Shown here piece after piece: positions 37,889 to 48,369 of a stretch of DNA of 64,000 bases (position 1 is its first letter; each line of letters opens with the position of its first letter). The translations under genes and the position numbers were made by a program. The DNA comes from Pycnococcus provasolii (lineage: Eukaryota > Chlorophyta > Pseudoscourfieldiophyceae > Pseudoscourfieldiales > Pycnococcaceae): NCBI GenBank assembly GCA_938743325.2, contig OW568899.1, forward strand, positions 1 to 64,000, read 5' to 3'. The notes beneath the pieces were generated by a model that was given only the letters and a program-made list of their open reading frames with translations, ran no database searches and was not told the DNA's origin.

Positions 37889-37966
37889 TTTTGCCTGCAA
37901 TATTTTATGTAAATTAAAAAATCAAAATAATAGGGTCACTCGACATCACCACTTCTCACGTCAAGT

Positions 37967-40757
37967 TTAAGTCCACCAGCCACCTTTCCCATCCTTGCCG
38001 TGCCAAGCTGCACCGCCACCCGTGCGACGCCTCGTACGACGCGAGGGCTCGGAACGCGCACCGACGGAGGTGGAAGGAGCCACGGTGGCTTGCCAAGCAT
38101 CCGCACCCGCCTGCGGTGCCGCATCGTCGTCGTTGCCAATGGCCTCATCATTCGCGCACGCACCCACCGCACGGCGACTCTTGCGCCTCGCTGATGTCGG
38201 CTTGTGCTGCATGACTGGAGGCGTGGTGGGTGAGCACTCATCTGCCATCGCCACCATCGCCGCGCCGTCGTTATCATCCTCGTCCACTGCCGTGTCAGCA
38301 TCGACAGACGTAGCGCGGCGGCGCTTGCGCGTCTTGGATGACGTCGGCCTCGAAGGAGGGGCTGGAGGAGGCGGGGGAGTGCATTCGTCTGCAGCCGCAA
38401 CCACCACGTCGTTGCTTTCATCGACCGCACCCGCACCCGCACCCACGTTGGCATCGGCCACCACAGCACGTCCACGCCTTCGCTTGGGACGTGTCGGTGG
38501 AGGACTGCACACCTCTTCCCCTTCGCCATCCTCGCGAAGCTGCATGGCGCGACGCTTTCGCGCCGTCAGCGTCATCGTGGGTGGCGAGTCGAGCGGGGGC
38601 ACAGGCACGTCGCGTGATAGGATCGCGAGCGCATTGGCAAGGGCATTGCCAGCGCCATGAGCAGAAGGAGGGTTCGCGTCGTCACGATTCTCATCCGGGT
38701 TGCCGACACCGTTGTTGACTGCTGAACCCCACAGGCGCGCCGTAAACCCAGGAGTGGCCAGGCCGCGCCTGCGACTGTACGTCGAAGCTGATGCCGTGCC
38801 ATCGAAAGAGTATGCCCCGCCAGCTTCAATTGCGTAGTGATCGCAGGGTTCTTCCTCTTCTTCCTCTTCCTCTTCTTCTTCTTCTTCTTCCTCCGACGGC
38901 GGCGGCGGCGGCGGTGGTGAATCATCATCGAGGTGCAGATGCGCTGTGCACATTGGTAAATCAGAGGTGGCCAAGCTCCGTAGAGCAGCGGCAGCCGAGT
39001 CGTCGTCGCCATCGACTCGCGTGTCTTCCGTCACTTGCTCTTCCCCTTCCTCCATAGCTTGGTTCACGTCGGCGAAGCAGTAAGGTACCACCTGGTATTG
39101 CTGCTCGTTGACAGCGTCCATGACTACGTCGTCATTCACGATAGGATCGGCTTCGTCATGATCGCCATCGTGATCAGTCCCATCGTCCAGCATGGCTGGA
39201 TCTTCGCTCCTCGCCGCGTTGACTGATGGGGCAGCGGCTGCAATGCTGCCTGCGGCACCACCACCGAAGTACGAATTCACTAGACTGTTGCAAGCGGAAA
39301 GTATTGCTCGCCCTGCCATCATCGCACGGCTTCGAGTCTTGAGCACCTCCACCACTCCTTGGGCACTCGTGCTAATCTGGCCTGGCGAAGTCGCCGTGAC
39401 ATCGCGTCGAGTCAGATGGCGCAGGTAATCCATAAATTCTTCTATGTCTGCCGGCGTGCCGCAGTCGACGACAAAGCACGGCGGCAGCACGGCGGGGAAG
39501 CCATCTCTACCAAGGGGCGAGTCTAGCATCGAGCTTGCCAGATGGCGACGTTGCATGGTAAGGAACGTGCGATCTACCGCGCGGCGGCGAGACACTGTTC
39601 GCTGGCTTGTTAGGAAATGGTTGCGGACCCACAGGAATGCGCCACTGCACGGCACAGGGTCCTTCTTCGCCGACTCCGGGGAAGACGATGGTGCTGCCTT
39701 CGCATCGTCGCTGCTCTGTGGCGCAAGCCATGATTGCCAGACACCAGCGTCATCGAACATATCGAATGCGCCGCTGTCAAGCAACGCGGCAACAGCCACA
39801 GCCATGGCTGATGCGGCGCCCGTTCCCAGAGGCCATGAGGGCACAGCCGCGATGTAATCTGCGTCACATGTTCCCGTCGCTGTCGGCGTGGAGTTTATGT
39901 GATGACCCACGTCTGGCATCCAGATGGCGTGGCTCGCGCCGCCGTCACGAAGCGCCTGCACAAGTGCCCACCGACTTCTTGCATTGTTCGCCATGAACGA
40001 GGTTCCATGCGACTGCAAGCCGGGAGTGTCGACGATGGCGGTCACGGGCAGGTTTGATGGAACCACCATGTCCACGGCGCTGCTCGCGTCGAGCAGTCCC
40101 CAATGTGACCACGGACCCGTGGCATTGCGTAGAAGATACGTGTGTAGCTTGGCGAGGATGGCTCGTGCGCGAGTTGTGTTGTAGCCAGCTTCCTCATCTA
40201 CGGCGCCGACGCCTCTTTTCCCAGTCGCTTTAGCGGAAGTCGCATCCTCGTCGTGGCGTGGGCATCGCACGCGGTACTCACGCACGGTCCCAAGCAGAGG
40301 AAGAAAGCGCGCGGGCAGTAGTAGCTGCGCGAGTGCCTCTGACTCCAAGATGCGATCATCCCTAAGCTTTGCGTGCAGCTCAAACACAAAGCCAGGAGGC
40401 TGCCCAAGGCATCGGCAAGCATCTTCCTCGCGATCTTTCGCGAGATGATGGTTGTCTTTATTATTTTGTTGGTGCCGCTGTTGTCGAAGTCTGTCGGCTG
40501 TGAGTGACCTGGCAGAATTCGGAACAGCGCTGAGCACGTAGTCATAGCATTCTGATAGCAGTGCGCACACGTCCGCACGGTCACGGTATCGCAATGAGCA
40601 CCTCCCTTCCAAGAACAGTGTTGGCTGCTTGCCTTCATTCTTGGAGCCACGCACGCTTACGGGCAACGCCGTTGTGGGTGGAAGCGTGCCCACGGGCAGC
40701 GGCGTTCCCACAGGCGCATACGGCGGCGTATCCTCGACGGCGACTAGGTTTTGCTCG

Positions 40758-40789
<32 letters not shown>

Positions 40790-41314
40790 GATGTTGTGAA
40801 TCATCGTCGCAGTCGTTGTTGATGTTGATGATGCCGTCGTCGTTGGTGGTGCTGCTGTCGCTACTACTGCAGACGTGCACTGCATGTGAAGTGCCGCCTG
40901 TGGATGCGTAAGAAACGACAGCTTTTCATCCTCCTCGCACCATCGTGCGTTCCAGCCTCCTGCGCCCGTCGCCGCCTCCTCGCCAAAGAGGAACGCGTTG
41001 ATCGCCGTATCTGCATCGTTGCTTTCAGCGGTGCCGCCAGTGCACAGCACAGGACACAGCACGCACGACTCCTCGACGAGATCATCATCCTTCACGACGC
41101 CCTTGACTGGCGCACCTTTCACGAGTGTTGCATGCACAATCGTGTTTACGAGCGCAGATTTTCCCACGCCCGCCGCGCCAAGCAGCACGAGTCGCGTATT
41201 GTAAACGGCGCCCTGCTGCTGCTGCTTCTTGTCTGATGGTGATGGTGCTGATGCTGATGCATTCGTCGTCGTCGTCTTCGCCGCCGCTCCTTGCGCGAAC
41301 GCGTCTGCATTCAT
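37967..41314 (-). CDS. Large GTPase of unknown family
   Basis: A 1,115-residue protein. A P-loop, G-A-A-G-V-G-K-S (about 46-53), is followed by A-L-V-N-T-I, and a Walker-B/G3 motif, V-T-A-I-V-D-T-P-G-L, lies near 425. A clear N-K-x-D motif was not found. In between are long low-complexity insertions, with an Asn run coded by GTT repeats and Thr/Ala stretches. The G3-following segment with S-R-W-A-L-V-Q-A-L is helical. The C-terminal 250 residues hold an acidic Glu run (coded by a trinucleotide repeat) and three degenerate units of a basic cluster (RPKRRRGRA, RKRRRATS, RRKSRRAV) followed by an acidic D-E-C-(T/S)-P-P block, perhaps nuclear-localisation or DNA-contact repeats. The wide G1-G3 spacing recalls dynamin- or GBP-like large GTPases, but no family is assured. 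Confidence 0.65.
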
Positions 41315-41638
41315 GGAGATCTGCTGCTTGAATGAAGGCGACGCACGGTCAGTGAAGGCGAAGGCGACGGTGAGGATGAAGGCGAGGACGCACGCCGACT
41401 CCCACGAAGCAGCAAAGCAGAGCAGAGCAGCGCAGACGCAGACGCAGCCAGAGAGGAGAGAGAAGTGAGCCAGGCGAAGCAGGCTTGCGAAACAAAAAAG
41501 TGAAAAAGTGCAAAGCAGGCCTGCTTTATAATAGGGCGGGAATGGGAATGTGAAAGTAATGTGAAAGTGCGGCGAGCATCATGGATTAGGGGATGGAGTT
41601 TTCGATTATGGAGTTCTGTGTGAACGAACGAACCCCCA

Positions 41639-41654
41639 AACGCCAAAAGGCGTT
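41639..41654. repeat. Short hairpin sequence
   Basis: AACGCC-AAAA-GGCGTT is a perfect 6-bp stem followed by an AT-rich stretch, between the GTPase gene and the small ORF at 41670. Nothing shows what it does. Confidence 0.3.
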
Positions 41655-41669
41655 ATTTAATTATTTTCC

Positions 41670-41873
41670 ATGGCGTTTAGTCCTACGGTACCTTTAGTAG
41701 CTGTCCATGTCAGCGTTGGCGGTAACGTTGAAGTCGACGAATTGCAGGTCGTAGATCTTCGCGCGCTTGTCGCTGCACTCGAAACTGCACAACATGCTCG
41801 TCGCGAAGTACTCGCCAACCACCCACTGCTCGCGGTAGAAGCAAGTTTATTGTTACAACAGAATATGTTGTGA
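41670..41873 (+). CDS. Small 67-residue open reading frame
   Basis: Reads as an amphipathic helix-rich peptide (L-R-A-L-V-A-A-L-E-T-A, then L-L-A-V-E-A-S-L-L-L). The composition looks protein-like. It is not recognised, and it could also be a remnant of a longer gene. Confidence 0.3.
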   Translation: MAFSPTVPLVAVHVSVGGNVEVDELQVVDLRALVAALETAQHARREVLANHPLLAVEASLLLQQNML

Positions 41874-41929
41874 TTGTTGTCCTCCTAATTCGTCCCAATC
41901 ATCACCATCAGCACTTCAGCAGCAATGAA

Positions 41930-42919
41930 TCACTGAATCGTGCAGTCAGCGCCCTCGCCAGGATTGATGGTTATCGTCGACATCCTCGCCGCCCGCGCGT
42001 CGTCGAGTTGAGGGTCTGGCTCAGCTCCGGCACTTAGCAGCAAGTTCGCGCACGCACGGTGCCCCTTGATCCTCGCCAAGGAATGCAGACAGATTCCTTG
42101 GCTCCATGATGCACCCCGTCCTTGGTCCATCGTGGAATTGACGTCGGCGCCCGCGGCGATGAGTGCCCTCAAGATCGGGACTGCGACGTTGTCTTGGTTG
42201 TACATCATGGCGTAATTCATCGCTGTCTGGCCGTCTTTATCTTTCGCGTTCACGCACGAATGGCACTGTGCGCCGCACGATTCGAGGAGTGCCCCCACAA
42301 CCTCGAGGAATCCGCCGCGAGAAGCTGTCATCAACGGCGTGACTTTCACGTCGTCCATGGCGCACGCATCCGCGCCAGCTGCAAGAAGAGCCTTCGTGAA
42401 CGACACATGCCCACATGCGGCGGCGCAGTGGAGTGCGGTACCGCCTTCATTGCTCTTCGTTTGCACATTCACGCCAGCAGCTATCGCCGGCTCGATGATC
42501 CCGACGTGTCCGTCGAAAGCAGCCACGAATAGCACTCCTTGTCCATCGTCGTTCTTGGCGTTCACGTCTGCGCCGTATTCCACAAGCATTTGCATCGCAG
42601 AAACCTGTCCGTGCAATGCAGCGTAAAGCACCGCGGTCGATTCCTGCTCGTTGTCCTTGGCCTCGAGGTCGACGCCCGGCTCGTGGTTGAGAATCGCCGA
42701 AATCACGCTTGTGTGTCCACCCGCAGCAGCGCACATGAGTTCCGTCCTCCCCTTGGCGCGATCTTCCGCATTGAGCACAATTCCAGGTCGCGTGGTTGTC
42801 ATCACGCACACTGCGCCGTGATCGCGATGCATCCATGCGGTCTCGCGCACATCCGCGGTCGAGGCCGACACCGATGCACGCGTCGCAGCGCCATCACCAC
42901 GGTCCACGTGCATCTTCAA
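41930..42919 (-). CDS. Ankyrin-repeat protein
   Basis: A 329-residue protein. After a 55-residue leader come six to seven ankyrin units of about 33 residues between about 58 and 310, for example G-R-T-E-L-M-C-A-A-A-G-G-H, T-A-L-H-C-A-A-A-C-G-H and T-P-L-M-T-A-S-R-G-G. They act as a protein-binding solenoid. There is no other domain, signal peptide or membrane segment. An ATG two codons inside (42913) is an alternative start. Confidence 0.85.
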   Translation of the reverse strand: MKMHVDRGDGAATRASVSASTADVRETAWMHRDHGAVCVMTTTRPGIVLNAEDRAKGRTELMCAAAGGHTSVISAILNHEPGVDLEAKDNEQESTAVLYAALHGQVSAMQMLVEYGADVNAKNDDGQGVLFVAAFDGHVGIIEPAIAAGVNVQTKSNEGGTALHCAAACGHVSFTKALLAAGADACAMDDVKVTPLMTASRGGFLEVVGALLESCGAQCHSCVNAKDKDGQTAMNYAMMYNQDNVAVPILRALIAAGADVNSTMDQGRGASWSQGICLHSLARIKGHRACANLLLSAGAEPDPQLDDARAARMSTITINPGEGADCTIQ

Positions 42920-43298
42920 CTATGATAGTCCACAGACAGGGTTGAGATCGAAGGGGAAGGCGAAAAGGCGGGGACGGGTTTCAGCACAGATGTGAGCGAG
43001 CACGTCTTGAGGTGCTGGCGGCAACTCAAGACGGCAGTCGGTTAGAAAAGGGGTTTGAACTTTGAATTGGTGAATCGGTTAGGGGTTAGCAAGGTCACCG
43101 TGCCGGTGACATTAGGGGTTTAGCAACGGTCGCCGTGCCTGTGGTGACAATAGACTAAGAACAAAAACTAGTTGAAATATAGTGGGATTTTACTATTCTA
43201 CCGTTCCATGCCCGCACGCACGTTGGGGACAGACAGTACAGTAGTACTAGGAATGCATACGCTTTAGTGCGCCTTAACAACAATAGTCTACCGTCTTC
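42920..43298. other. Intergenic region between divergent genes
   Basis: No gene seen. Includes TTAGGGGTTTAG-like sequence near 43078-43125 and two versions of a CACCGTGCC(G/T) phrase near 43095 and 43130. It should hold the promoters of the ankyrin gene (-) and the third RCC1 gene (+). Confidence 0.35.
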
Positions 43299-44345
43299 GT
43301 GTCTTTGTGTCGTATGGCTATGGATGCCTCGTGCTCGTTTGCTTCTGACCATGTGGATGATGACGACAACGACGACGACGATCATCAGCATCAGCATCAC
43401 TTGGAGTTGTCGTCTCGTCAAAAGACGTTCACAGTTTTCGTACACTGGTTACGCTCACGCCGACGTCTCAAAATCCTTGGACGGGAAAGGCGAGCACGCG
43501 CATGTCAACGCATAGCTGCCGGAAGTGCGCACTCGCTCGTTCTCACGACAAAAACGTTGCAGTCAAATGCGTCGTCAGACGGTACGATGCTTGCGGCATT
43601 CGGATACGACGGATTCGGACAACTGGGACTTACTCGTCGGGGTTCACTTGTGGCTGTCGCCGCAGGTGCGCACCACTCCTTGGCCCTTACGAGCGACGGA
43701 ACACTGCAGGCATGTGGAGATAACGGACACGGACAGGCGACGCCGCCTGAATCCGAGCAAGCATACACCGCCATCGCCGCGGGGGCGTTCCACTCGCTCG
43801 CTCTGCAAGAGGATGGAAACGTCGCGTGCTGGGGATCCAATTTGTACGGAAAGGCGCCGCCCGAAGGCATACGAGGCGAATTCGTCTCCGTCGCCGCAGC
43901 GTACAACCACTCGATGGCGCTTCATGTGAATGGCGACGTCGTGTGCTGGGGTCGGAATGATTTTGGACAAGCGCCACCCGAAGGCGTCTCTGGCGACTTC
44001 GTCGCGATCGCCGCGGGGACACGACACTCGCTCGCATTGCGCAGCGACGGAAGCATCGCGTGCTGGGGCGACAACGCCGACGGGCAAGCGCCTCCTGAAG
44101 GTGTGGTGGGCGACTTCGTCGCCATCGCCGCGGGTCACTACCACTCGCTCGCGATACGTCGCGACGGAAACGTCGTTTGCTTTGGCGCGAACGACCGCAG
44201 GCAGGCGCCCCCTGACGGCGTCGCGGGCGCGTTCGTCGCGATCGCCGCGGGGAGCACGCACTCGCTCGCATTGGGCAGCGACGGCACAAGTGTTGTGTGC
44301 TGGGGCGAGAACGACTACGGGCAGGCGCCTACTGCGTCAAGCTAA
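43299..44345 (+). CDS. RCC1-type seven-repeat beta-propeller protein (3 of 3)
   Basis: A 348-residue sister of the genes at 208 and 36833. The leader has an Asp/His-rich run coded by GACGAC and CATCAG repeats, then the shared helix with V-F-V-H-W-L-R-S-R-R. Seven propeller units follow. The first two are more diverged (A-F-G-Y-D-G-F-G-Q and A-C-G-D-N-G-H-G-Q), and the rest are C-(W/F)-G-x-N-x-x-x-(Q/K)-APP. An ATG at 43314 is an alternative start. It has no membrane segment. Confidence 0.8.
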   Translation: MSLCRMAMDASCSFASDHVDDDDNDDDDHQHQHHLELSSRQKTFTVFVHWLRSRRRLKILGRERRARACQRIAAGSAHSLVLTTKTLQSNASSDGTMLAAFGYDGFGQLGLTRRGSLVAVAAGAHHSLALTSDGTLQACGDNGHGQATPPESEQAYTAIAAGAFHSLALQEDGNVACWGSNLYGKAPPEGIRGEFVSVAAAYNHSMALHVNGDVVCWGRNDFGQAPPEGVSGDFVAIAAGTRHSLALRSDGSIACWGDNADGQAPPEGVVGDFVAIAAGHYHSLAIRRDGNVVCFGANDRRQAPPDGVAGAFVAIAAGSTHSLALGSDGTSVVCWGENDYGQAPTASS

Positions 44346-45011
44346 GCTTATCTCTGTTACTAGACTAACGTAGGCTAATAACGCGTGGACTGCACTATCC
44401 TGCACTGCACTGTAATAACGCGTGTAACATATCTATAGGTGGACAAAAGTGACAAACACTGGTCACGTCTAAAAACATACCACTAGGAAGTACCACGGGC
44501 AGACGGGAGGGAAGCCCTCCCCTTAAAAAGTAACTCTAACCCGCTATTTTAAAGGTAGTTCCCGAAAGCTTTTTGGGGATCCCTCCCAGGTCCCGTTCGC
44601 ACTTCCCTTTGGAAGTCTGTTCGGGGTACTCTTAAGGCGCTTCCGCGGAGAGGATCACCGGAGCACGCACGGCTGGAGATCGATCACGGGAGATCATCCC
44701 AGGAGGCTCGTTAAGTTACCTTACGTAAGCGCGCGCGCGTAAACAAACTCTTGTGTACTTAAGAGTGTACTTTATTTTATCTCTCGTACTTACTGTAGAG
44801 TGCTCTTGTACTTAGTTGTAACCTTAGGAGAGGAGCTGGCCAGCGTCTTACAAGCTGTCTGTTGTTTCGGTTTGGCACTTGTTAAGCTGGCCTTGCACTT
44901 CACGCTCCACGGAGCTCCGTGGTTTCGTTTCGTTTCGTTTCGTTTCGTTTCGTTTCGTTTCTTGCTCGGTCCTGTCAGGACTGTCTTGAGTGTGTCTCGT
45001 TCGTTCGTGAT
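44346..45011. other. Intergenic region and 5' leader of the sialyltransferase-like gene
   Basis: No separate gene seen. It ends with a pentanucleotide run, (GTTTC)n with about eight units at 44921-44962, which gives an artificial in-frame M-V-S-F-R-F-V-S-F extension if the ATG at 44919 is used. Confidence 0.45.
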
Positions 45012-46418
45012 ATGCGTGGTGGTGGTGCGGCGCAGTTGGCTGCAGCAGGAGGTCTCGGAGGAGGAGAGACGCAGCAGAGAGTCGTTACTTCTGATAGTGG
45101 TAATGACAAAACCGTCAAGACGACGTTCCCGTCGCCGAACGATGGCTTGCAGCAGATGCTCTTTGGACTCATGATTGTCCTTGGGGCGTTCGCGACGCTC
45201 ATCGTGTTCTTCGTCGCGTGCAGGCTCGTCACGGGAACGGTCGTGGGGACGGCGCCAAGCGGTGCAAGTCAGCAGACGTTTACAGCCACGGTGCCGGCTG
45301 CAGCGAAACAGTATCGCGGGGAAGAAAACGGCGATTCGGAAAGAACACAGCGAAGGGTGTCACGGCGCGTTGGAACGTCACAGGGGCAGCTGGACCGCGT
45401 GGAACGACGGAGAAGGAGGAGGGAAGGACGCGTTCTTTTGCAGTACGACGGAGACGCAGACTCCTCCAAGTATCTCATGTGGCGCAAGGGATCGGACGCG
45501 TGGCGCGTCGAGCCGAGCAAGTGCCCGGGAACGCCTTCAAAGCTGCCTCTGACGAGAGGCGCGCCAAGGAATAAGGCGGTTCGTGAGAAGGTCGAGGAGA
45601 TGCTGCTCGAGCAGGCGGAAGGAAAGCTGCGCGCCGCCGTCAGACCGGGTAGCTCAAACGTGACTGGATCATACAGCTTCGTGGACGCGAGTAAGGGCAA
45701 CTGCGTGTTCCTGACGCAGGAGTGCGCCGATCCTAATTACGGCTACGGAAGACGCATGGCCGTGAAGATGGCGGAGGCGGGCGCCAAGGGCTACGGTCGC
45801 GACGCGGCGGGCTTGGCAAAGTGGGACCAGAAGAGAAAGGCGCTCATCAATCTCGGCCCAGGCTCGCTCGGCTCGTGCGCGCTCGTAGCGAATAGCGAGA
45901 ACATGATGAGATCGAAGCGAGGCGCCGACATTGATGCGCACGACACCGTCTTTCGGCACAACACGCCGCTGCGAGGGTACGAGGAATACGTGGGACGGCG
46001 CTCGACAGTCATTTGGAACAAGAGCACGTACCAAGCCAAGCCAGGGCAGGGTGTTCCAGAGCTCGCGCACGCGCTGCTCATGAACCTCGACAAGGTGCCG
46101 CCAAGCTTGAAGTACAGGTCGAAGCACATATTTTTGAGAGCAGGCGCGGCGAACCCGCTCGCGCGCGACAGGCGCGCAATGTACCGAATCAATGGTGCCG
46201 GGCGAAGGAAGCACCCATCCGGCGGCTTCTCGCGCCCGCTGAACATTCTCGCGAGTGGACTGTGTACGCGAGTCGACTTGTACGGATTCTCAGGCCAGGG
46301 CGGTGGCAAGTACTTCTCCAAGGCTTCGAAGGTGCGCGCCGCGCACGACATGCCGTTCGAGCACTGGTCGTTCCGCTTCCTGATGTCTAAGGGCAAGCTG
46401 TGCGTATACGGCGACTGA
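45012..46418 (+). CDS. GT29 sialyltransferase-like type II membrane enzyme
   Basis: A 468-residue protein from the ATG at 45012. A cytosolic tail of about 48 residues precedes a membrane anchor (MLFGLMIVLGAFATLIVFF, about 49-72) and a stem of about 100 basic and Gly/Arg-rich residues. The catalytic part has the sialyl motif L (C-A-L-V-A-N-S-E-N and D-A-H-D-T-V-F-R-H-N near 287-320), motif S (H-P-S-G-G-F-S-R-P-L-N-I-L-A-S-G-L-C near 400-420) and a late H-x4-E (H-D-M-P-F-E-H-W near 445-452) as in motif VS. These are the GT29 signatures. The plant and algal members are Golgi enzymes with debated donors, such as CMP-Kdo or related sugars rather than sialic acid. The gene is convergent with the next, 63 bp apart. 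Confidence 0.82.
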   Translation: MRGGGAAQLAAAGGLGGGETQQRVVTSDSGNDKTVKTTFPSPNDGLQQMLFGLMIVLGAFATLIVFFVACRLVTGTVVGTAPSGASQQTFTATVPAAAKQYRGEENGDSERTQRRVSRRVGTSQGQLDRVERRRRRREGRVLLQYDGDADSSKYLMWRKGSDAWRVEPSKCPGTPSKLPLTRGAPRNKAVREKVEEMLLEQAEGKLRAAVRPGSSNVTGSYSFVDASKGNCVFLTQECADPNYGYGRRMAVKMAEAGAKGYGRDAAGLAKWDQKRKALINLGPGSLGSCALVANSENMMRSKRGADIDAHDTVFRHNTPLRGYEEYVGRRSTVIWNKSTYQAKPGQGVPELAHALLMNLDKVPPSLKYRSKHIFLRAGAANPLARDRRAMYRINGAGRRKHPSGGFSRPLNILASGLCTRVDLYGFSGQGGGKYFSKASKVRAAHDMPFEHWSFRFLMSKGKLCVYGD

Positions 46419-46481
46419 CACATACTTTCATAGTGCTTTGTTATTGAATTGGCAAATTTAGATACTTTACAAAATCGTGCG

Positions 46482-47714
46482 TCAACCGCTCTTCTGGCCC
46501 GGTGCGCCGTCGCCGTGGTACGTGATCCGCGTCGCCGCCGCGAGCTCCTCCTTCGTGTTGCTGTGGAGCATGCTCGCGAGCGGAACGGCGAGGTCGCGGT
46601 CGAATGCGCGCAATTCGGCAGTCGACGCGTGCGGCGTCACGTGGAATGCGCCCATACCGCCTCCCGATATCATGAGGTCCGTCAGGCCCACAGGTTGATG
46701 CGCTCTGTGTTGCTTCGCGCGTATGGCTGCCGACTCGGCGGCGCGCTTGTTTTGAAGGTCTATCGCGTCCTGCCGCTGCTGACCCACAGTCTGCTTTTGA
46801 TACTGGCGCATTTCGGCGGCCACGCCAGGAGCTAGCTTTTTTGCCATATTTGCGCCCACATTAATGCGTTGAATTTGGCCGCGGAGCATGGTCATGTGGT
46901 GGTGGGCGTTGTCGCGACGCTCGCCGAGCCCGAGCTCTCCCCAGCCTAGCAGGCGCGCGATACGACCTGCGTGGTATCCGACGTCCGTCCAGACGCCGTT
47001 TCCGCACGCGTCAGCCATCTGCTTGATATGGCGCGTGATGTCGTAGCCTTCTATGTCGACACCGGCCCAACGTCCGTGCTCGGAGTGCTCGTTTCCGAGT
47101 AAGCCAACGTCCTTGCTTTCCTTGTGTCTGTTGGCGTCAAAGGTGAAGTGTGGCGGGTTATGCAGCAGGCTGACGGCGCGCTTTAGCCTGTCGATCGCAC
47201 TCACGCCGTTGTCAGGCTTTCTCAGTGCGGCGCCGTGTTTTTCCTGCGCATCCGTGCGTTGTTTGGCGAGTTTGTCGCAGTTTTCGAGTACGTCGGCGAG
47301 CGCGTTTCCGATGGTTCCGACGGACTTGATCAGGGATCTCGTTCTGTACTCCGTGTGAACCGTGTGGTCTTTGGCGAGCCTTCTTGCTGCCATGTAGAGC
47401 GTGTCGGCGTGTTTTTTCATGCACGCGTCAATGGTTTGTTCCGGGTCACCGTGTAGTCCCGGAAACATCTCCGCAAGGTCTCTGTCGTGCATGACAGATC
47501 GCAGGAATCCGCTAGAAATAGCAGATCCCACTTGTTTCGGTGACTTTGCATTTTTGATTTTTAACGCGCACACCTGAACTGCATGATTGCTTAAGTTGAC
47601 CAAAAAAAAGAAAAAGCACAAAAAAAAGAAAAAGCCAGAAAGAATCAAACCATTATTGCCATGGTGTGTCTTTTTTTTTTTCCCTTCTTTAAAAAGAAAG
47701 AGGGAGGACGCCAT
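46482..47714 (-). CDS. Unrecognised protein with N-terminal membrane segment
   Basis: A reading frame of 410 residues that I cannot assign. A hydrophobic run near residues 23-45 (L-S-G-F-F-F-F-L-C-F-F-F-F-L) is coded by A-rich runs on the plus strand (47600-47640), so it may be a true anchor or simply translated low-complexity leader. The first ATG after it is at 47492. The body is soluble-looking with many His: H-T-V-H-T-E-Y, N-P-P-H-F-T-F-D-A-N-R-H-K-E, and N-A-H-H-H-M-T-M. A basic helix follows (M-R-Q-Y-Q-K-Q), then a Gly-rich I-S-G-G-G-M-G-A-F-H. The codon usage resembles the neighbours. No known catalytic motif was found. Confidence 0.6.
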   Translation of the reverse strand: MASSLFLFKEGKKKKTHHGNNGLILSGFFFFLCFFFFLVNLSNHAVQVCALKIKNAKSPKQVGSAISSGFLRSVMHDRDLAEMFPGLHGDPEQTIDACMKKHADTLYMAARRLAKDHTVHTEYRTRSLIKSVGTIGNALADVLENCDKLAKQRTDAQEKHGAALRKPDNGVSAIDRLKRAVSLLHNPPHFTFDANRHKESKDVGLLGNEHSEHGRWAGVDIEGYDITRHIKQMADACGNGVWTDVGYHAGRIARLLGWGELGLGERRDNAHHHMTMLRGQIQRINVGANMAKKLAPGVAAEMRQYQKQTVGQQRQDAIDLQNKRAAESAAIRAKQHRAHQPVGLTDLMISGGGMGAFHVTPHASTAELRAFDRDLAVPLASMLHSNTKEELAAATRITYHGDGAPGQKSG

Positions 47715-47892
47715 GTTTGTTAAAGTTTTACAAGGAGTGTGTTGGAAGAAATGGAACGGAACGGGAGAAAAGGTGCGATGAACGAAAACTTGGAGACTGG
47801 TACAGTTTTGTAGTACTTACTGTCTTCCTCAGGTTACCTAAAAAGTTTTTAGTCTATAAATGCGAGGTCCCAATAAATGCAGGGACTTTGCC

Positions 47893-48086
47893 GCGCCGAC
47901 CAGGTGCGCCGACCAGGTGCGCCGACCACCTGGTGCGCCGACCAATTACATAATTGCCCGAGATAATTGCGACGGGCCGCGACAACGGACTTACTGACAA
48001 CGGACTTGCACAGCTGGCCGCCTACGGTAACTTTAGTGGTACCAATTCGCACGACTTGCACGACTTGCACGACTTGCACGACTTGC
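47893..48086 (+). repeat. Short tandem repeats (13-mer and 9-mer)
   Basis: GCGCCGACCAGGT-type units at 47893-47945 and CACGACTTG units (four) at 48050-48086, upstream of the broken TPR gene. Confidence 0.75.
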
Positions 48087-48369
48087 CGCGGCCCTACTGT
48101 ACCCACTGTAAAACTTTTTATGCCCGGTACAGTACGGATTGGCTGGACTCGAAATGCCTCGCCGATCTTGATCATTGATGGACTCGCCCACCTGACTGGC
48201 CGCGATGAATCAGGCGATGACAATAAACAATTGGCTGCTGGACTTGCCGCGCCGACCAATTCTATTCGCACGACCTTTTGCCGCGACGACCAGTTCTATT
48301 CGCACGACTGCCTTGCCATTCCTTCCCTCCTGGCCGCCTCCGCGGCCCCACAAGCATCCCTAACCCTAA

